A DNA stretch of 64,000 bases, taken from Corynebacterium sp. TAE3-ERU12. Lineage in GTDB: Bacteria; Actinomycetota; Actinomycetes; Mycobacteriales; Mycobacteriaceae. The stretch is from positions 620,001 through 684,000 of the forward strand of contig NZ_JAHUTM010000001.1 in NCBI RefSeq assembly GCF_019209905.1. The letters are read 5' to 3'. Each line of letters opens with the position of its first letter. The first letter of the stretch is position 1. The translations under genes and the position numbers were made by a program. The notes beneath the pieces were generated by a model. The model did not search any database, had not been told where the DNA came from, and saw only the letters and a program-made list of their open reading frames with translations. Positions 46,700 to 56,091 of the stretch are shown here, piece after piece.

Positions 46700-47151
46700 T
46701 CATCGCTGCCGTCTGTGGCGTTTTCGCCCCGTCGAAGCAACGGAGAAAAATATAACCCCCATCTCGGTGCAATGTAAAATCGCCTGGTCAGATAGGCTTT
46801 TTGTGCTGCTCTATGGGGTGTATATCTCGCATATGGCCGCTTCTGTGGACACGTTGCGACGCATCATCTCGGGCAGTGCTGAGACCTTCACGCTTGGTGT
46901 GATGTCGCACCCAACCGATAGACTGTCACTCACGTTGCACGAGGACTGCACCGGAGGTTGGCAGTGTTGCCGAATTGTCACCTCCCAGTTCGGCGCAGGA
47001 TGCTGCTTTTATCGCGCTAGGCGATTAGATTCGCTTGGTAGCTAAGCGTCTGCCCCCGGGGGTTATCCTCTGGCAGCCTGGTTAGGTACGCAGCCCTTCT
47101 GTACCTGTGCATCACCCGAAATACTCAATGTTGTTTGGAGTTCCCCCAACG
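46700..47151. other. Intergenic, no gene supported
   Basis: About 450 bases between tRNA-Lys and the L,D-transpeptidase gene. A plus-strand frame at 46767-47045 lacks a ribosome site and reads as cysteine-rich noise. A CCCCCGGGGG palindrome lies near 47055. Promoter elements for the downstream gene must lie here. Confidence 0.45.
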
Positions 47152-48357
47152 ATGGCCCTACCCGCTCTGACTTCACGCCTTGGCCGCCTTGTCGCGGCCA
47201 TTGCAGCCGTACTTGTTGCCTGCCTCGGCCTCGTCGCCTGCACTGTTGGCGACAGCACGTCGGGGGAAGCCGGAGATACCAAGGCAGCGGAGAAGGTCAT
47301 TAAGCCCGTCTTCAGCTTCGCCGACGGAGATACCGGCGTGTCGGTGATCGATCCCATCAAGGTGCACGTCACCGAAGATGAGCTCTCTAAGGTCACGATG
47401 ACCAATGAAGAGGGCAATGAGGTCAAAGGCGAAATGTCTGAAGAAGATATGAGCTGGACCTCCGCCGAGCCACTCGGATACGGGCGTACCTACACCGTGG
47501 CTGCCACCGTTGATGGCAAGACCACCGAGCAGTCATTCACCACGGTAAGCCCCAATATCCAGGTCAATACCAGTGTCAGCCCCGCTGATGGAGCTGTCGT
47601 CGGTGTTGGGCAGACCGTCGCCATCCGTTTCGGTATTGCTATCGAAGACCGCCAGGCAGCCCAGGATGCCATCACGATCACCACCGAACCGTCGGTGGAA
47701 GGCGCCTTCTTCTGGCTGTCTGACTGGGAGGTGCGCTGGCGCCCCGCCGAATTCTGGGAGCCCGGTACCAAGGTCACTGTGGACGCAAAGGTCTACGGCA
47801 AGGACTTCGGCAATAACAACTACGGCGCCCGTGATATCTCTTCGACCTTCACCATCGGTGACCGTGTCGTCGCCACAGCCGATGACGCCACTAAGACCAT
47901 GACGGTCAAGCGCAATGGCGTTATTGAACAGACGATGCCTATTTCGATGGGACGAGACCAGTTCCTGACCCCGAATGGCATCTACTTACTTGGTGATCAC
48001 AATGAGTCAATGGTGATGGACTCCACCACCTACGGTTTGGCCATCGAAGACGGCGGCTACCGCACCGATGTTCAATACGCCACCCAAATGTCCTACTCGG
48101 GCATTTATGTCCACGCCGCACCGTGGTCCGTATGGGCGCAAGGCAGCCAGAATACGTCCCACGGTTGCTTGAACGTCTCCACCCAAAACGCCAAATGGTT
48201 CTACGAGAACACCAAGCGTGGCGACGTTGTCATCGTGAAGAACACCAAGGGCGATGTACTCAGCGGCTACGACGGCCTGGGGGACTGGAATATCCCGTGG
48301 GAAACCTGGAAGGCCGGCAACGCCAAGCCGGATACCGGTGACTCCGACAACGCCTAA
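47152..48357 (+). CDS. L,D-transpeptidase lipoprotein (Ldt)
   Basis: A 401-residue secreted lipoprotein: helix at residues 12-29, lipobox LVAC with Cys at 30, then two Ig-like domains (about 60-150 and 155-260) and a YkuD catalytic domain. The active site is the IYVHAAPW...SHGCLNVS block near 320-342 with catalytic Cys in SHGCLN. Such enzymes make 3-3 crosslinks in peptidoglycan and resemble mycobacterial LdtMt2/LdtMt5 in layout. ATG 47152 (MALPALTSRL) gives a proper signal peptide. Alone in its unit, with a terminator after it. Confidence 0.94.
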   Translation: MALPALTSRLGRLVAAIAAVLVACLGLVACTVGDSTSGEAGDTKAAEKVIKPVFSFADGDTGVSVIDPIKVHVTEDELSKVTMTNEEGNEVKGEMSEEDMSWTSAEPLGYGRTYTVAATVDGKTTEQSFTTVSPNIQVNTSVSPADGAVVGVGQTVAIRFGIAIEDRQAAQDAITITTEPSVEGAFFWLSDWEVRWRPAEFWEPGTKVTVDAKVYGKDFGNNNYGARDISSTFTIGDRVVATADDATKTMTVKRNGVIEQTMPISMGRDQFLTPNGIYLLGDHNESMVMDSTTYGLAIEDGGYRTDVQYATQMSYSGIYVHAAPWSVWAQGSQNTSHGCLNVSTQNAKWFYENTKRGDVVIVKNTKGDVLSGYDGLGDWNIPWETWKAGNAKPDTGDSDNA

Positions 48358-48386
48358 GCCCGAATAATCAGTAGCTATTCGGTACC

Positions 48387-48425
48387 AGCGCGGCATTCTC
48401 TTTCTAGAGGATGCCGCGCTTTTTC
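48387..48425 (+). terminator. Terminator after the L,D-transpeptidase gene
   Basis: AGCGCGGCAT and ATGCCGCGCT form a perfect 10-base stem followed by TTTT. The stem and loop overlap the last codons and stop of the convergent response-regulator gene. Confidence 0.85.
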
Positions 48426-49039
48426 GCCTCCGCTACCGCCGCAGTACGCGAACCAACATCGAGCTTGGTGAAAATATGCACCAGGTGGCTTTTCACAGTG
48501 GCCTCCGTTAGCACCAATTGGCGCGCGATCACCCGGTTGCTTAACCCTTCAGCAACTAAGTTGAGCACCTCAGTCTCCCGGGAGGTCAACTGCGTTGCAG
48601 GGCTGCGCATCCGGCCCATCAATTGTCCTGCCACTTGCCGGGATAACACCGTCTCGCCGCGCGCCGCACAACGCACCCCGTCGATAAGCTCCGCCGGGGC
48701 CGCGTCCTTGAGTAAGTACCCGACAGCACCGGCCGACACCGCCCCCAGCACATCGGCATCGGAGGAGTAGTTCGTGACCACCAGCACCTGCGGTGGGTTG
48801 GGCTGCTGCCGAATCTGCTCAGTGGCGCCAACCCCGCCAGCCGTTGCAGCAGAGCCGGGGGAATCACCAAAACGCAGGTCCATGAGAACCACATCAATAT
48901 CCCCAGAAACGCAGGCCCGTACGGCCGCATCGGGATTATCGGACTCGCCAACAACGTCGATATCACCAGCCGATTCCAACACAGACCGCAGGCCGGCCCG
49001 CACCACGGGATGATCATCGGCGATAAGAACGCGAATCAT
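48404..49039 (-). CDS. NarL/LuxR-family response regulator
   Basis: A 211-residue regulator. Receiver domain at residues 1-120 with acidic pocket ADDHP (8-12), phosphoacceptor D54 in VLMDLR, and the conserved Lys in YLLKDAAPAEL. The C-terminal LuxR helix-turn-helix is TSRETEVLNLVAEGLSNRVIA. ATG 49039 (MIRVLIADDH) is chosen. It follows the histidine kinase by 5 bases, so they form one two-component operon, divergent from an ABC transporter that is the likely target. Confidence 0.95.
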   Translation of the reverse strand: MIRVLIADDHPVVRAGLRSVLESAGDIDVVGESDNPDAAVRACVSGDIDVVLMDLRFGDSPGSAATAGGVGATEQIRQQPNPPQVLVVTNYSSDADVLGAVSAGAVGYLLKDAAPAELIDGVRCAARGETVLSRQVAGQLMGRMRSPATQLTSRETEVLNLVAEGLSNRVIARQLVLTEATVKSHLVHIFTKLDVGSRTAAVAEAKKRGIL

Positions 49040-49044
49040 AGCTC

Positions 49045-50310
49045 TCAGGGTAGCGTCGGAATGCGCACCTGGACGCCGCACCCTTCACCAGGAGCGGACT
49101 CGATAGTGATGGCGCCACCAAGTGCTTCAGCTCGCCGTCGGGCCCCGGACAACCCAAAGGAATCCGCCGAGGTCGGCGCCTGCGGGTCGAAACCACACCC
49201 GTTATCGACCACGTCGAGACACACCTCGTCGGTCTGGAAAGTCAGTGTCACCGCGGCACTGGTCGCCCCCGAGTGGCGCACAATATTGCCGATCAGGGTC
49301 TGCGCAATCCGCACCAACGCAGTCTGGGTGGCCTCGGCAAGCTGCGTTGGCTGGCCATCAACATGGAAACTCATCGCATTGCCTAGCGGGGTAGTGGCAC
49401 AAATCCGGGCCAAGGCCACCGGCACATCCGCACCAGCCAGCGGGGCGGGCTGCAGCTCAGCAATAATGCGGCGAGTCTCGGCGAGATTATCCGCAGCGGT
49501 GGTGCGCGCCAACCGCACTCGCTCCACAGCGGCGCCCGTATAACCGGACCGGGAAAGCTCATCATCAGCGGCGTGCAGCAGCAACTGAATCGACGACAAG
49601 CCTTGGGCAACAGTGTCATGAATATCGCCGGCCAGGCGGGCGCGCTCATCCAACTCACCAGCGCGCCGCGACATCTGCGCCACATCATTGCGCGCAGCAA
49701 TGAGCTCACTAATCGCAGCAGCACGGGCGTGCGCCTCAGCCAACAACAACCGGAACCCCAGGCCAGTAGCCAAAGCGGCGGATGCACCAATGATGGGGCC
49801 CAAAATGGCACCCAGCGTCCACCCACCGTGGTGTCCAATAGTGCCGATCGCTAACGCCGTGGTGACCAGCACAGTAAAAATGCCAGCGGCCCCGGCGGCA
49901 ACCTGCATCGCAACGAAGAACAGCGGAAACGACAGGTACACCGCGGTCTGGCTGATCAGCGCGAATACAGTCCACACCGCCAGCAACACCACCAACCACG
50001 CCAAAACCAACCCCTGCGTGCCTGGCACTGGCGTCGGGGCGCCCTTAGCGTCGGCAAGCCCCGCAGCGGATTGTTCAGCGGCGCGACGAGCCAACCTGCG
50101 CCCCATAATCGCCCCGGCCAGGTACACAGCGGCGAAGCACGCACCAGCGACGAAAGTCTGTGGGCGCGGGTCCTGGATCAGCGTGATGAACAGCAGCGCG
50201 GCGATGAGGATATCCAAGGCGATACGCAGGATGCGCCAGGCGCCGGTGAGAGATTCCGGGTCGGCAACAGCGCCCTGGGCGGCAATCGGCGAAGAAGCAG
50301 CGACGGACAT
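49045..50310 (-). CDS. Membrane sensor histidine kinase (HisKA_3/NarL type)
   Basis: A 421-residue kinase. Six or so hydrophobic helices occupy residues 25-195, with almost no extracellular loop. The dimerisation domain has the phosphoacceptor His in LAGDIHDTVAQGLSSIQLLL (near 228). The ATPase domain has NIVRHSGATSAAVTLTF (N box) and DVVDNGCGFDP (G1 box). The absence of a large sensor domain suggests detection of stimuli within the membrane or through the transporter. It is divergent from the ABC permease gene, with 102 bases between starts. Confidence 0.93.
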   Translation of the reverse strand: MSVAASSPIAAQGAVADPESLTGAWRILRIALDILIAALLFITLIQDPRPQTFVAGACFAAVYLAGAIMGRRLARRAAEQSAAGLADAKGAPTPVPGTQGLVLAWLVVLLAVWTVFALISQTAVYLSFPLFFVAMQVAAGAAGIFTVLVTTALAIGTIGHHGGWTLGAILGPIIGASAALATGLGFRLLLAEAHARAAAISELIAARNDVAQMSRRAGELDERARLAGDIHDTVAQGLSSIQLLLHAADDELSRSGYTGAAVERVRLARTTAADNLAETRRIIAELQPAPLAGADVPVALARICATTPLGNAMSFHVDGQPTQLAEATQTALVRIAQTLIGNIVRHSGATSAAVTLTFQTDEVCLDVVDNGCGFDPQAPTSADSFGLSGARRRAEALGGAITIESAPGEGCGVQVRIPTLP

Positions 50311-50412
50311 GGTGTGAGCCTAAGCCCGAATAGGTTGCAACCGGTATCAACCAAAAGTTGGAGCCGAAGAGTAATCCCGCGGCCGATGTTACAAAAGCCC
50401 AGGCAGACGACT

Positions 50413-51387
50413 ATGAGAGTCATGTACCAGGCATTGAGAGAACTTCGCTCCGCACCGGGCCGCACCGCACTGATCACCGTCACTATCGGTTTGATTGCGG
50501 TACTGGTGACATTCCTGTCCGCACTGACCTCCGGGCTTGCCCACCGCAGTGTCTCTGCCCTCGACGAGAAGCTAGGCGATGGCACCGCGCTGGTGCTCTC
50601 AGATGCCAGCTCGGGTTCACTGTCGGCCTCTCGGCTTACCGACGCCCAGGTCGACGAACTCGGTGGTACTGCGCTGTATATTGGCCGCGCCCGCATCGGT
50701 GATACCCCGATCATTGTCATGCCGGATGAGTCACTAAACGCGGGTGAGGCGCGGATTACCGACGCGCTAGCCGACCAGGCCCCAGTCGGCAGTCAGACCA
50801 ATATCGGCGATATCGCCGTGACCATCACAGGTTCAGCCGGCGACCTGTGGCTAGACCACCAGCCCGTGGTGTACCTCTCGACTACCGACGCGAAGACCAT
50901 CGCCGGCCCGGCGGCCGCGGTGATCACTCGGGAACCCGCGCCCACAGTCGCAGGAACCACTGTGTTAACCGGCCATGACCGGCTGAAAGCCTCGGCGTCC
51001 TACGCGGGTGAGCAGGCGTCACTTGGCACCATGACCTCCTTGCTGTACGTCATTTCCGCCCTTGTGGTGGGGGCGTTCTTCATGGTGTGGACCGTGCAGC
51101 GATTGCGCTCAGTAGCCATCTCCGGTGCGCTCGGCGCCTCCCGACGTGTGCTTGCAGCTGATTCGCTAGGCCAAGCCTTCGCCGTGCTGGCCCTGGGCAT
51201 TATCTCCGGCACCGCCATCACCGTCGGTGCGGGCCTGGCGATCCCCGCGGAGGTCCCGGTGTCCATCACTGTCGCCACAACCGTTGTACCCGGTCTGATT
51301 CTGGCCATGTGCGGCCTGATGGGGGCCGCCATGTCGCTTGTCCCGGTACTCAAAGCCGAGCCGCGCGCTTCGCTGCAGAACGCCTAA
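50413..51387 (+). CDS. ABC transporter permease, FtsX/MacB-like
   Basis: A 324-residue protein with an N-terminal membrane helix (about residues 18-40), a long extracytoplasmic domain (45-205) and three C-terminal helices (about 215-240, 260-285 and 295-315). This is the MacB/FtsX (four-helix) export-permease layout used for lipids, peptides or antibiotic efflux. ATG 50413 gives MRVMYQALRELRSAPGRT; an ATG three codons on is possible. It is followed 48 bases later by its ATPase. Confidence 0.87.
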   Translation: MRVMYQALRELRSAPGRTALITVTIGLIAVLVTFLSALTSGLAHRSVSALDEKLGDGTALVLSDASSGSLSASRLTDAQVDELGGTALYIGRARIGDTPIIVMPDESLNAGEARITDALADQAPVGSQTNIGDIAVTITGSAGDLWLDHQPVVYLSTTDAKTIAGPAAAVITREPAPTVAGTTVLTGHDRLKASASYAGEQASLGTMTSLLYVISALVVGAFFMVWTVQRLRSVAISGALGASRRVLAADSLGQAFAVLALGIISGTAITVGAGLAIPAEVPVSITVATTVVPGLILAMCGLMGAAMSLVPVLKAEPRASLQNA

Positions 51388-51435
51388 ACCCCACCATCGA
51401 GCCTGCTTCACCCCGTCACGTGGAAGGACACCACC

Positions 51436-52173
51436 ATGAACACAACGAACCACACCACCAATGGCCTACACCTGGCCGACATCACCCTTGACGTTGCGGA
51501 CGGGCGCGACACCCGCCGATTGCTTAATGGCATCAGTCTCGATGTTGCCGCCGGTGAGATCGTCGGCCTGACCGGGCCGTCTGGCTCCGGTAAATCCACC
51601 CTGCTTGCCGTTGCTGGCTGTTTGCAGCGCCCCGATGCCGGTGCCGCCACCCTGAATATCGGGGGAGAAGTAATTGATCTCGCCGCAGCCAAGGCAAACC
51701 AGGCCGCCGCTATCCGACGTGACCACATCGGCATTGTGTTCCAGCAGGCCAACCTGCTACCAGCGTTGAAAGTGCGGGAACAACTTGAGGTGATGTCCCG
51801 GCTAGGTAGAGTGCTGCCGCCCTCGGCGAAAAAACGCCGTACAACTCGGCAGCGGGCAATGGACCTTCTCGCCGCAGTGGGAGTGGCCGATCTGGCCGAA
51901 CGCAAAACCGGTGAGCTATCCGGAGGCCAGCAGGCGCGCGTGAACCTGGCCCGGGCTTTGATGAATGACCCTGCGCTGATCCTGGCCGACGAACCTACCG
52001 CCGCCCTCGACCGTAGGTCCGCGGAGGCGGTGACCGAACTACTGGGCACTGTTGTACACGACCTTGGCGCTGCGGCGTTGTACGTCACCCACGACCACTC
52101 GCAGCTGACCATCGCCGACCGTGTGCTGGAGATGGTAGACGGGCAGATCGGTGAGCCGGTGGCGCCGCGCTAG
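51436..52173 (+). CDS. ABC transporter ATP-binding protein (LolD/MacB-like)
   Basis: A 245-residue ATPase. Walker A GPSGSGKST at residues 47-55, Q-loop VFQQANLLPALKV near 105, signature LSGGQQARVNLARALM near 160, Walker B ALILADEPTAALD near 180 and the switch His in YVTHDH near 217. It energises the upstream permease. The adjacent two-component system suggests stress-induced expression. A strong terminator follows. Confidence 0.95.
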   Translation: MNTTNHTTNGLHLADITLDVADGRDTRRLLNGISLDVAAGEIVGLTGPSGSGKSTLLAVAGCLQRPDAGAATLNIGGEVIDLAAAKANQAAAIRRDHIGIVFQQANLLPALKVREQLEVMSRLGRVLPPSAKKRRTTRQRAMDLLAAVGVADLAERKTGELSGGQQARVNLARALMNDPALILADEPTAALDRRSAEAVTELLGTVVHDLGAAALYVTHDHSQLTIADRVLEMVDGQIGEPVAPR

Positions 52174-52193
52174 GGGCCCTGAACGCATAAAAG

Positions 52194-52237
52194 AACACCC
52201 CCTGGCCCGTATCTCTACAGGTCAGGGGGTGTTTTCT
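52194..52237 (+). terminator. Terminator after the ABC transporter genes
   Basis: AACACCCCCTG and CAGGGGGTGTT form a perfect 11-base stem followed by TTCTTT. Located between the ATPase gene and the convergent tRNA-His. Confidence 0.88.
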
Positions 52238-52241
52238 TTGG

Positions 52242-52315
52242 GGTGACTGACGGGACTCGAACCCGCGACACCCAGGATCACAACCTGGTGCTCTACCAAC
52301 TGAACTACAGTCACC
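52242..52315 (-). tRNA. tRNA-His (GTG)
   Basis: A 74-base tRNA with an extra G at position -1 pairing with discriminator C73, acceptor GTGACTG/CAGTCAC, anticodon loop TTGTGAT (anticodon GTG), and T arm GCGGG-TTCGAGT-CCCGT. The G-1 is encoded in the DNA as usual for tRNA-His. Confidence 0.94.
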
Positions 52316-52408
52316 ATCGCGTACTCACACGCTTAGTGTGAACAGCGAGGAATAGCTTAACCCAGCATCGGCACTGCGCCAAAACGCCAGGTTAAACGGT
52401 GTTGTGCC

Positions 52409-53068
52409 CTACTTGACTGGGAAACGCTTCGCCGCTTGCTTAGCGGCTGCCTCGGCAACACCCATTCGTGGCACATCACCGTCCCGGAAAGCTGTGAGAC
52501 GGTAGTACTCCAGCTCACGCAGGGACTCGATGATGTCCGCCAATGCGCGGTGGGCCATGCCTTTTTCTGGCTGGTTGTAGTACACGCGCGGCATCCAGCG
52601 TCGGGCGAGCTCCTTGATGCTGGAGACGTCAATCATGCGGTAGTGAAGGTAGTCCTCCAGCTCCGGCATGTACTTGCGGATAAAGCCACGGTCAGAAGCG
52701 ATGGAGTTGCCGGCCAGCGGCGCCATCATCGGGCGGTCCACGTGCTTTTTGATGTAGTCCAGGACAATCTTCTCGGCCTCTGCGACGCTGATGGTGGCCT
52801 GACGAATCTCTTCGGTCAGCCCAGATTTAGCGTGCATTTCGGTGACCACATCGTCCATCTTCGCCAGCTCATCTTCGCTGGCATGGATCACCACATCGAC
52901 ACCTTCGCCGAGAATATTGAGTTCGGCATCTGTGACCAGGGCTGCTATCTCCACGAGGACGTGCTCGTCGGGATTGAGGCCGGTCATTTCGCAGTCAATC
53001 CACACAATGCGGTCGTAGCGAGCCTCAATATTGGTGTTGTGGTGCGACGTCTTGTGCGCCTCAGTCAT
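52409..53068 (-). CDS. orn: Oligoribonuclease
   Basis: A 219-residue DEDDh exonuclease that degrades 2-5-base RNA (nanoRNA) and pGpG. Catalytic acids D25 and E27 are in WIDCEMTGL, followed by the middle Asp in [14 protein letters not shown] and the His/Asp pair in [14 protein letters not shown] near 180. The C-terminal stretch [14 protein letters not shown] is charged. Start ATG 53068 is inside the last bases of the SDR gene, which it overlaps by 8. Confidence 0.96.
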   Translation of the reverse strand: MTEAHKTSHHNTNIEARYDRIVWIDCEMTGLNPDEHVLVEIAALVTDAELNILGEGVDVVIHASEDELAKMDDVVTEMHAKSGLTEEIRQATISVAEAEKIVLDYIKKHVDRPMMAPLAGNSIASDRGFIRKYMPELEDYLHYRMIDVSSIKELARRWMPRVYYNQPEKGMAHRALADIIESLRELEYYRLTAFRDGDVPRMGVAEAAAKQAAKRFPVK

Positions 53069-53861
53069 TAGCCATTCCCTCGTAAAAGCGTCCAATAATC
53101 GGGGCCAGCAACCACCGGGGCAGGTAATTACCGGCCGTATTCATGCCCTTCGACAATGCCCCCGGCACCACGCGCAGTCGGTTGGTGGCCAGCGCGTCGA
53201 TCGCATCGCGCGCGCAGTCCTCGGTGGAGGTCCACAGGAAATCCGGGACGGCCTCGTCGATCTCATTATCGCCATCATCACGCTGGTCCGGGCGCACCGG
53301 TCCGGGAGCGAGCAGAGTGCAGGCAACCCCGGTTCCCTTGAGGTCATAATGCAGGGCCTCGGTGAAGGTATTCACGAAGGCCTTGGTGCCAACATAGGTA
53401 GCGTTATTCGGAATCACTGTGGTGCCCGCGGCCGAACCGACGTTGAGGATCGCCCCGGAGCCACGATTAGTCATCGCCGCAATAGCGACGTCGGTGAGCT
53501 CGAATAAGGCAGTGGCGTTGAGTTCGAACTGGGCGCGCTCGTAGGCACGGTCAAGGTGCTGGAATTTGCCGAAGGTAGCAATACCTGCGCAGTTGATCAG
53601 TACCGAGACATGATCCCAGTCAACCTCGTCGATAAACCGTGCGCGCTGCTCGGCGTCGGAAAGATCGCAGGGCATGACGTCGACCTTCAGGGACGGGCCG
53701 GACAGCTCGTCGGCCAAGGCCTGCATCGGCGCCTCGCTGCGGGCGGTGAGGATGAGACTGTGGCCGCGGCGCGCGAGTTCGCGGGCGATCGCGCGACCAA
53801 TGCCAGAGGATGCACCGGTGACGACGGCGCGGTCGGCCAGAGCGGGGGCGGGTAAGGCCAT
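53061..53861 (-). CDS. Short-chain dehydrogenase/reductase (CmrA-like)
   Basis: A 266-residue SDR. Cofactor loop [12 protein letters not shown] at residues 15-26, NCAG near 88, active Ser in ILNVGSAAG near 140, Tyr/Lys in YVGTKAF near 154. The extended C-terminal helix [19 protein letters not shown] resembles corynebacterial mycolate-linked SDRs (CmrA-like), but that is inferred from general similarity only. It is followed by orn with an 8-base overlap. Confidence 0.87.
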   Translation of the reverse strand: MALPAPALADRAVVTGASSGIGRAIARELARRGHSLILTARSEAPMQALADELSGPSLKVDVMPCDLSDAEQRARFIDEVDWDHVSVLINCAGIATFGKFQHLDRAYERAQFELNATALFELTDVAIAAMTNRGSGAILNVGSAAGTTVIPNNATYVGTKAFVNTFTEALHYDLKGTGVACTLLAPGPVRPDQRDDGDNEIDEAVPDFLWTSTEDCARDAIDALATNRLRVVPGALSKGMNTAGNYLPRWLLAPIIGRFYEGMAND

Positions 53862-53959
53862 GGGCCTGCCTTTCTGTCAGTCGACAACGGTGCAGTGGTG
53901 CTACCGCTGGCATCCCAGCCTAACGCCCCACCGCGCCCCCGCGGGTGTGGAAAGGCCGT

Positions 53960-55021
53960 TTAGAGGGCCTGGGCTTGAGCGTTGCGCTCGGTGGCAAACA
54001 GTTCCGGGTCGTGCTGCAGGGTGAAAGCACCCGTGTAGAGCGCCTTAGCGTTGGCGTCACCGCGGATGGCGTACTGCAAAAATGACAGCGTCAGACCCGC
54101 GACCGGTGAGTTGTCCACGTAGTCGATAGCCGATGCGTGGGTGGTGTTGCGAGTTCCCACCCACCAAGCCGGGGCGTTGGTGATCTGGTCGTAGCGCATG
54201 CGGGAGAACTCCGCGGGGGCGACGGTCTCCTTATCAGCGACAATGACCAAGGTTTTAGCGTCGGTAGGCACAGTGGCGATACCGAACTCGCTGGGGCCCG
54301 GGTTCTGGCCGACGATGGCATTGATGCTGAAACCCTCCACCAGCGGCTGCATGGACTTTTCCATGGCACCAGCGACGGTCAGCGCGGAACCACCACCGGC
54401 GGAGTGGCCGACCAGGGCAGTGTTAGTGAAATCAATGTGGTCGTAGAGGGGATTGCCCTCCTCCTGGGCGGATATCACAGCACCGAGCGCCGCAGCGTTT
54501 AACTGCACACCGAACCAGTTCAGGGTGGTGAAACCCATGGCGACGATATAGCCGTGAGAGGCGTACAACCGGGCCTGCTCGTCGAGCATGCCGGGCTCAG
54601 CGCCAATACCGGGGGAGAGCACGATCAGCGGTGCCTTCTCGCCGGGGGCGAGGTCCGAGGGGTAGATGTATTCGATGCCGGCCGGCGAGAGCGCGTCCTC
54701 GGGGGCGTAGCCGTAGCACTCCGGGGCCTTATTCAATCCCTGGGTTTTGGTGGCGATACCGGTGTAGACGCGCATGAACAGTGACTCACAGCTATGGGGG
54801 TCCTGTGTGGCAGCAACAGTGTGGGGCCCCGCAGTGCTGTACTCGGCGCGCACAGAACCGGCAGGGGCTTCGCCGTTGTCGATGGGGCCGGTGAACCTAT
54901 CGATGAAGTCGCTTGCCGACGAGCCGGGCGCGGCCATTGCCGGCGCCATTGGCGTGGCGATGAGGGCTGCGGCACAAGCAGTAGCGATGGCGTCGCGCCG
55001 GAAAGTGGGGTGTGTACGCAT
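53960..55021 (-). CDS. Secreted alpha/beta-hydrolase (cutinase-like/PET-hydrolase-like lipase)
   Basis: A 353-residue exported hydrolase: Sec signal peptide at residues 1-31 (AATACAAALIATPMAPAMAAPG, cleavage after AMA), alpha/beta-hydrolase core with nucleophile Ser in VGHSAGGGSAL (near 205), Asp region near 265 and TTHASAIDYVD supplying the His near 305. Length and pattern match the secreted chlorophyllase/lipase-like esterases; substrates are probably lipids or esters. No neighbour in its operon. Confidence 0.87.
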   Translation of the reverse strand: MRTHPTFRRDAIATACAAALIATPMAPAMAAPGSSASDFIDRFTGPIDNGEAPAGSVRAEYSTAGPHTVAATQDPHSCESLFMRVYTGIATKTQGLNKAPECYGYAPEDALSPAGIEYIYPSDLAPGEKAPLIVLSPGIGAEPGMLDEQARLYASHGYIVAMGFTTLNWFGVQLNAAALGAVISAQEEGNPLYDHIDFTNTALVGHSAGGGSALTVAGAMEKSMQPLVEGFSINAIVGQNPGPSEFGIATVPTDAKTLVIVADKETVAPAEFSRMRYDQITNAPAWWVGTRNTTHASAIDYVDNSPVAGLTLSFLQYAIRGDANAKALYTGAFTLQHDPELFATERNAQAQAL

Positions 55022-55420
55022 TTGGGGTCCCTTCGTAGATCCCCACCCATATGGTGGGCGGGGCTCATGTGAGTTGGTTAAGGAAGCCAGAAACTGACCA
55101 CCGAAATAAGAAAAACTGTCTCACCAGTATAGGAGGCATCCTTTTGGTGGCCTTACTGGTATCGAGACTGCCCGCTTACCCACAACGGTGCGGCGACGAA
55201 GATCGGGGCTGCGCCGATACGCACCCCGGTAGGCTTCGGCTTCGCTGACATGGCCCCAAAAGATTGTGACCAGGGAGAATGCTAACAGCTACCCGGAAGT
55301 TCTGGGTTCGCGTGAGCTCGCTGCAGCCGATTGAGGATACTGCTGCAATATCCATATGAGGGGATAGAATCGGCAACTGTAAGCCCAAGGAGTCGATTGC
55401 GGAGATGGTGGTGAGCGAGC
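55022..55420. other. Intergenic, start of accessory region
   Basis: About 400 bases with no supported gene. The codon and base composition shift here (more A/T around 55270-55420). It may contain decayed sequence; nothing is recognisable. Confidence 0.4.
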
Positions 55421-55768
55421 ATGACTTCCAATGAGCTGACCTTTGAGGAAGCCGTGGAGATGGCTCGGAAGCATCAGCCGAAGAGATTCCGAGAAGACGG
55501 CTGCAAGGTCTTGGATTATGGGCTGAAGATCCAGGGCGGGAAGTACTACGAGGTTTTTCAAGACTTCCCGTTCTACTATGACAACGGGTCAATGAGTGTG
55601 TTTGTTCACATTCCCGAACGCAGGGTTATGTACCGTCACGAACCCGAACTTCTCGACGACACGAATCGGTTCCGCAACATCGTGATCGATGACATTGTCG
55701 GTGATTGGGACCAAGCCACCGAGGAGCAGTGGCGAGGTCTGGAAAGAGACCTCAAGTACCAGGAATAA
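55421..55768 (+). CDS. Acidic small protein of unknown family (possible orphan immunity protein)
   Basis: A 115-residue soluble, acidic protein. It has aromatic-rich patches (GGKYYEVFQDFPFYYDNG, then VFVHIPERRVMY) and an acidic tail. No known domain was recognised. The size, charge and position ahead of a toxin-immunity module resemble polymorphic-toxin immunity proteins, but no toxin lies directly upstream, so the role is speculative. A terminator follows it within 30 bases, which supports expression. Confidence 0.55.
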   Translation: MTSNELTFEEAVEMARKHQPKRFREDGCKVLDYGLKIQGGKYYEVFQDFPFYYDNGSMSVFVHIPERRVMYRHEPELLDDTNRFRNIVIDDIVGDWDQATEEQWRGLERDLKYQE

Positions 55769-55792
55769 AGCACCGTGGCATAGCCCGGTCCG

Positions 55793-55837
55793 CTGACAGC
55801 CCGGTTCGACCCGTCTGGTCGCGCCGGGCTTTGTCAT
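55793..55837 (+). terminator. Terminator after the 115-residue gene
   Basis: AGCCCGG and CCGGGCT frame an inner CGACC/GGTCG stem, then TTTGTCA. The stem is about 12 base pairs long with small mismatches. Confidence 0.7.
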
Positions 55838-55874
55838 GGAAGACCCCGCCTAGTAGGAGGCGCTGCACCGACAG

Positions 55875-55965
55875 GGGTTCGATTCCCGGTGGGAATACAC
55901 GAACAATGCGCGTGAATCCAAATTTCGTTTTCTCCATTGGCGCATCGCAGTACCTAATGGCGTGG
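55875..55965 (+). repeat. Direct repeat, left copy: T-arm-like block plus conserved tail
   Basis: GGGTTCGATTCCCGG (55875-55889) is a tRNA T-arm-like 15-mer, identical at 57173-57187. About 50 bases on, a second block matches the right copy (CTCCAT-G-CGCATCGCAGT-C-T-ATG-CGTG) with few changes. Together the two blocks flank the EndoU toxin and immunity genes on this side. Confidence 0.65.
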
Positions 55966-56091
55966 GCAGGCAGTTATATTTACCGAATCTACTAGCCGGA
56001 AACTACGCTATAACTCTAATCATCCAGGTGTAGCTAGTTCTAGCTTCCACTGATTTTTGCTAATGCTGCTGCTTGGAAATTATCGGCCACG

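Noticed and set aside
46767-47045. Plus-strand frame of 92 codons between tRNA-Lys and the L,D-transpeptidase
   Set aside because: No ribosome site, cysteine-rich composition and no family resemblance.
55860-55900. A complete tRNA gene at the T-arm-like repeat
   Set aside because: No anticodon or D arm fits upstream, and the acceptor strands do not pair; only T-arm-like sequence is present at both copies.
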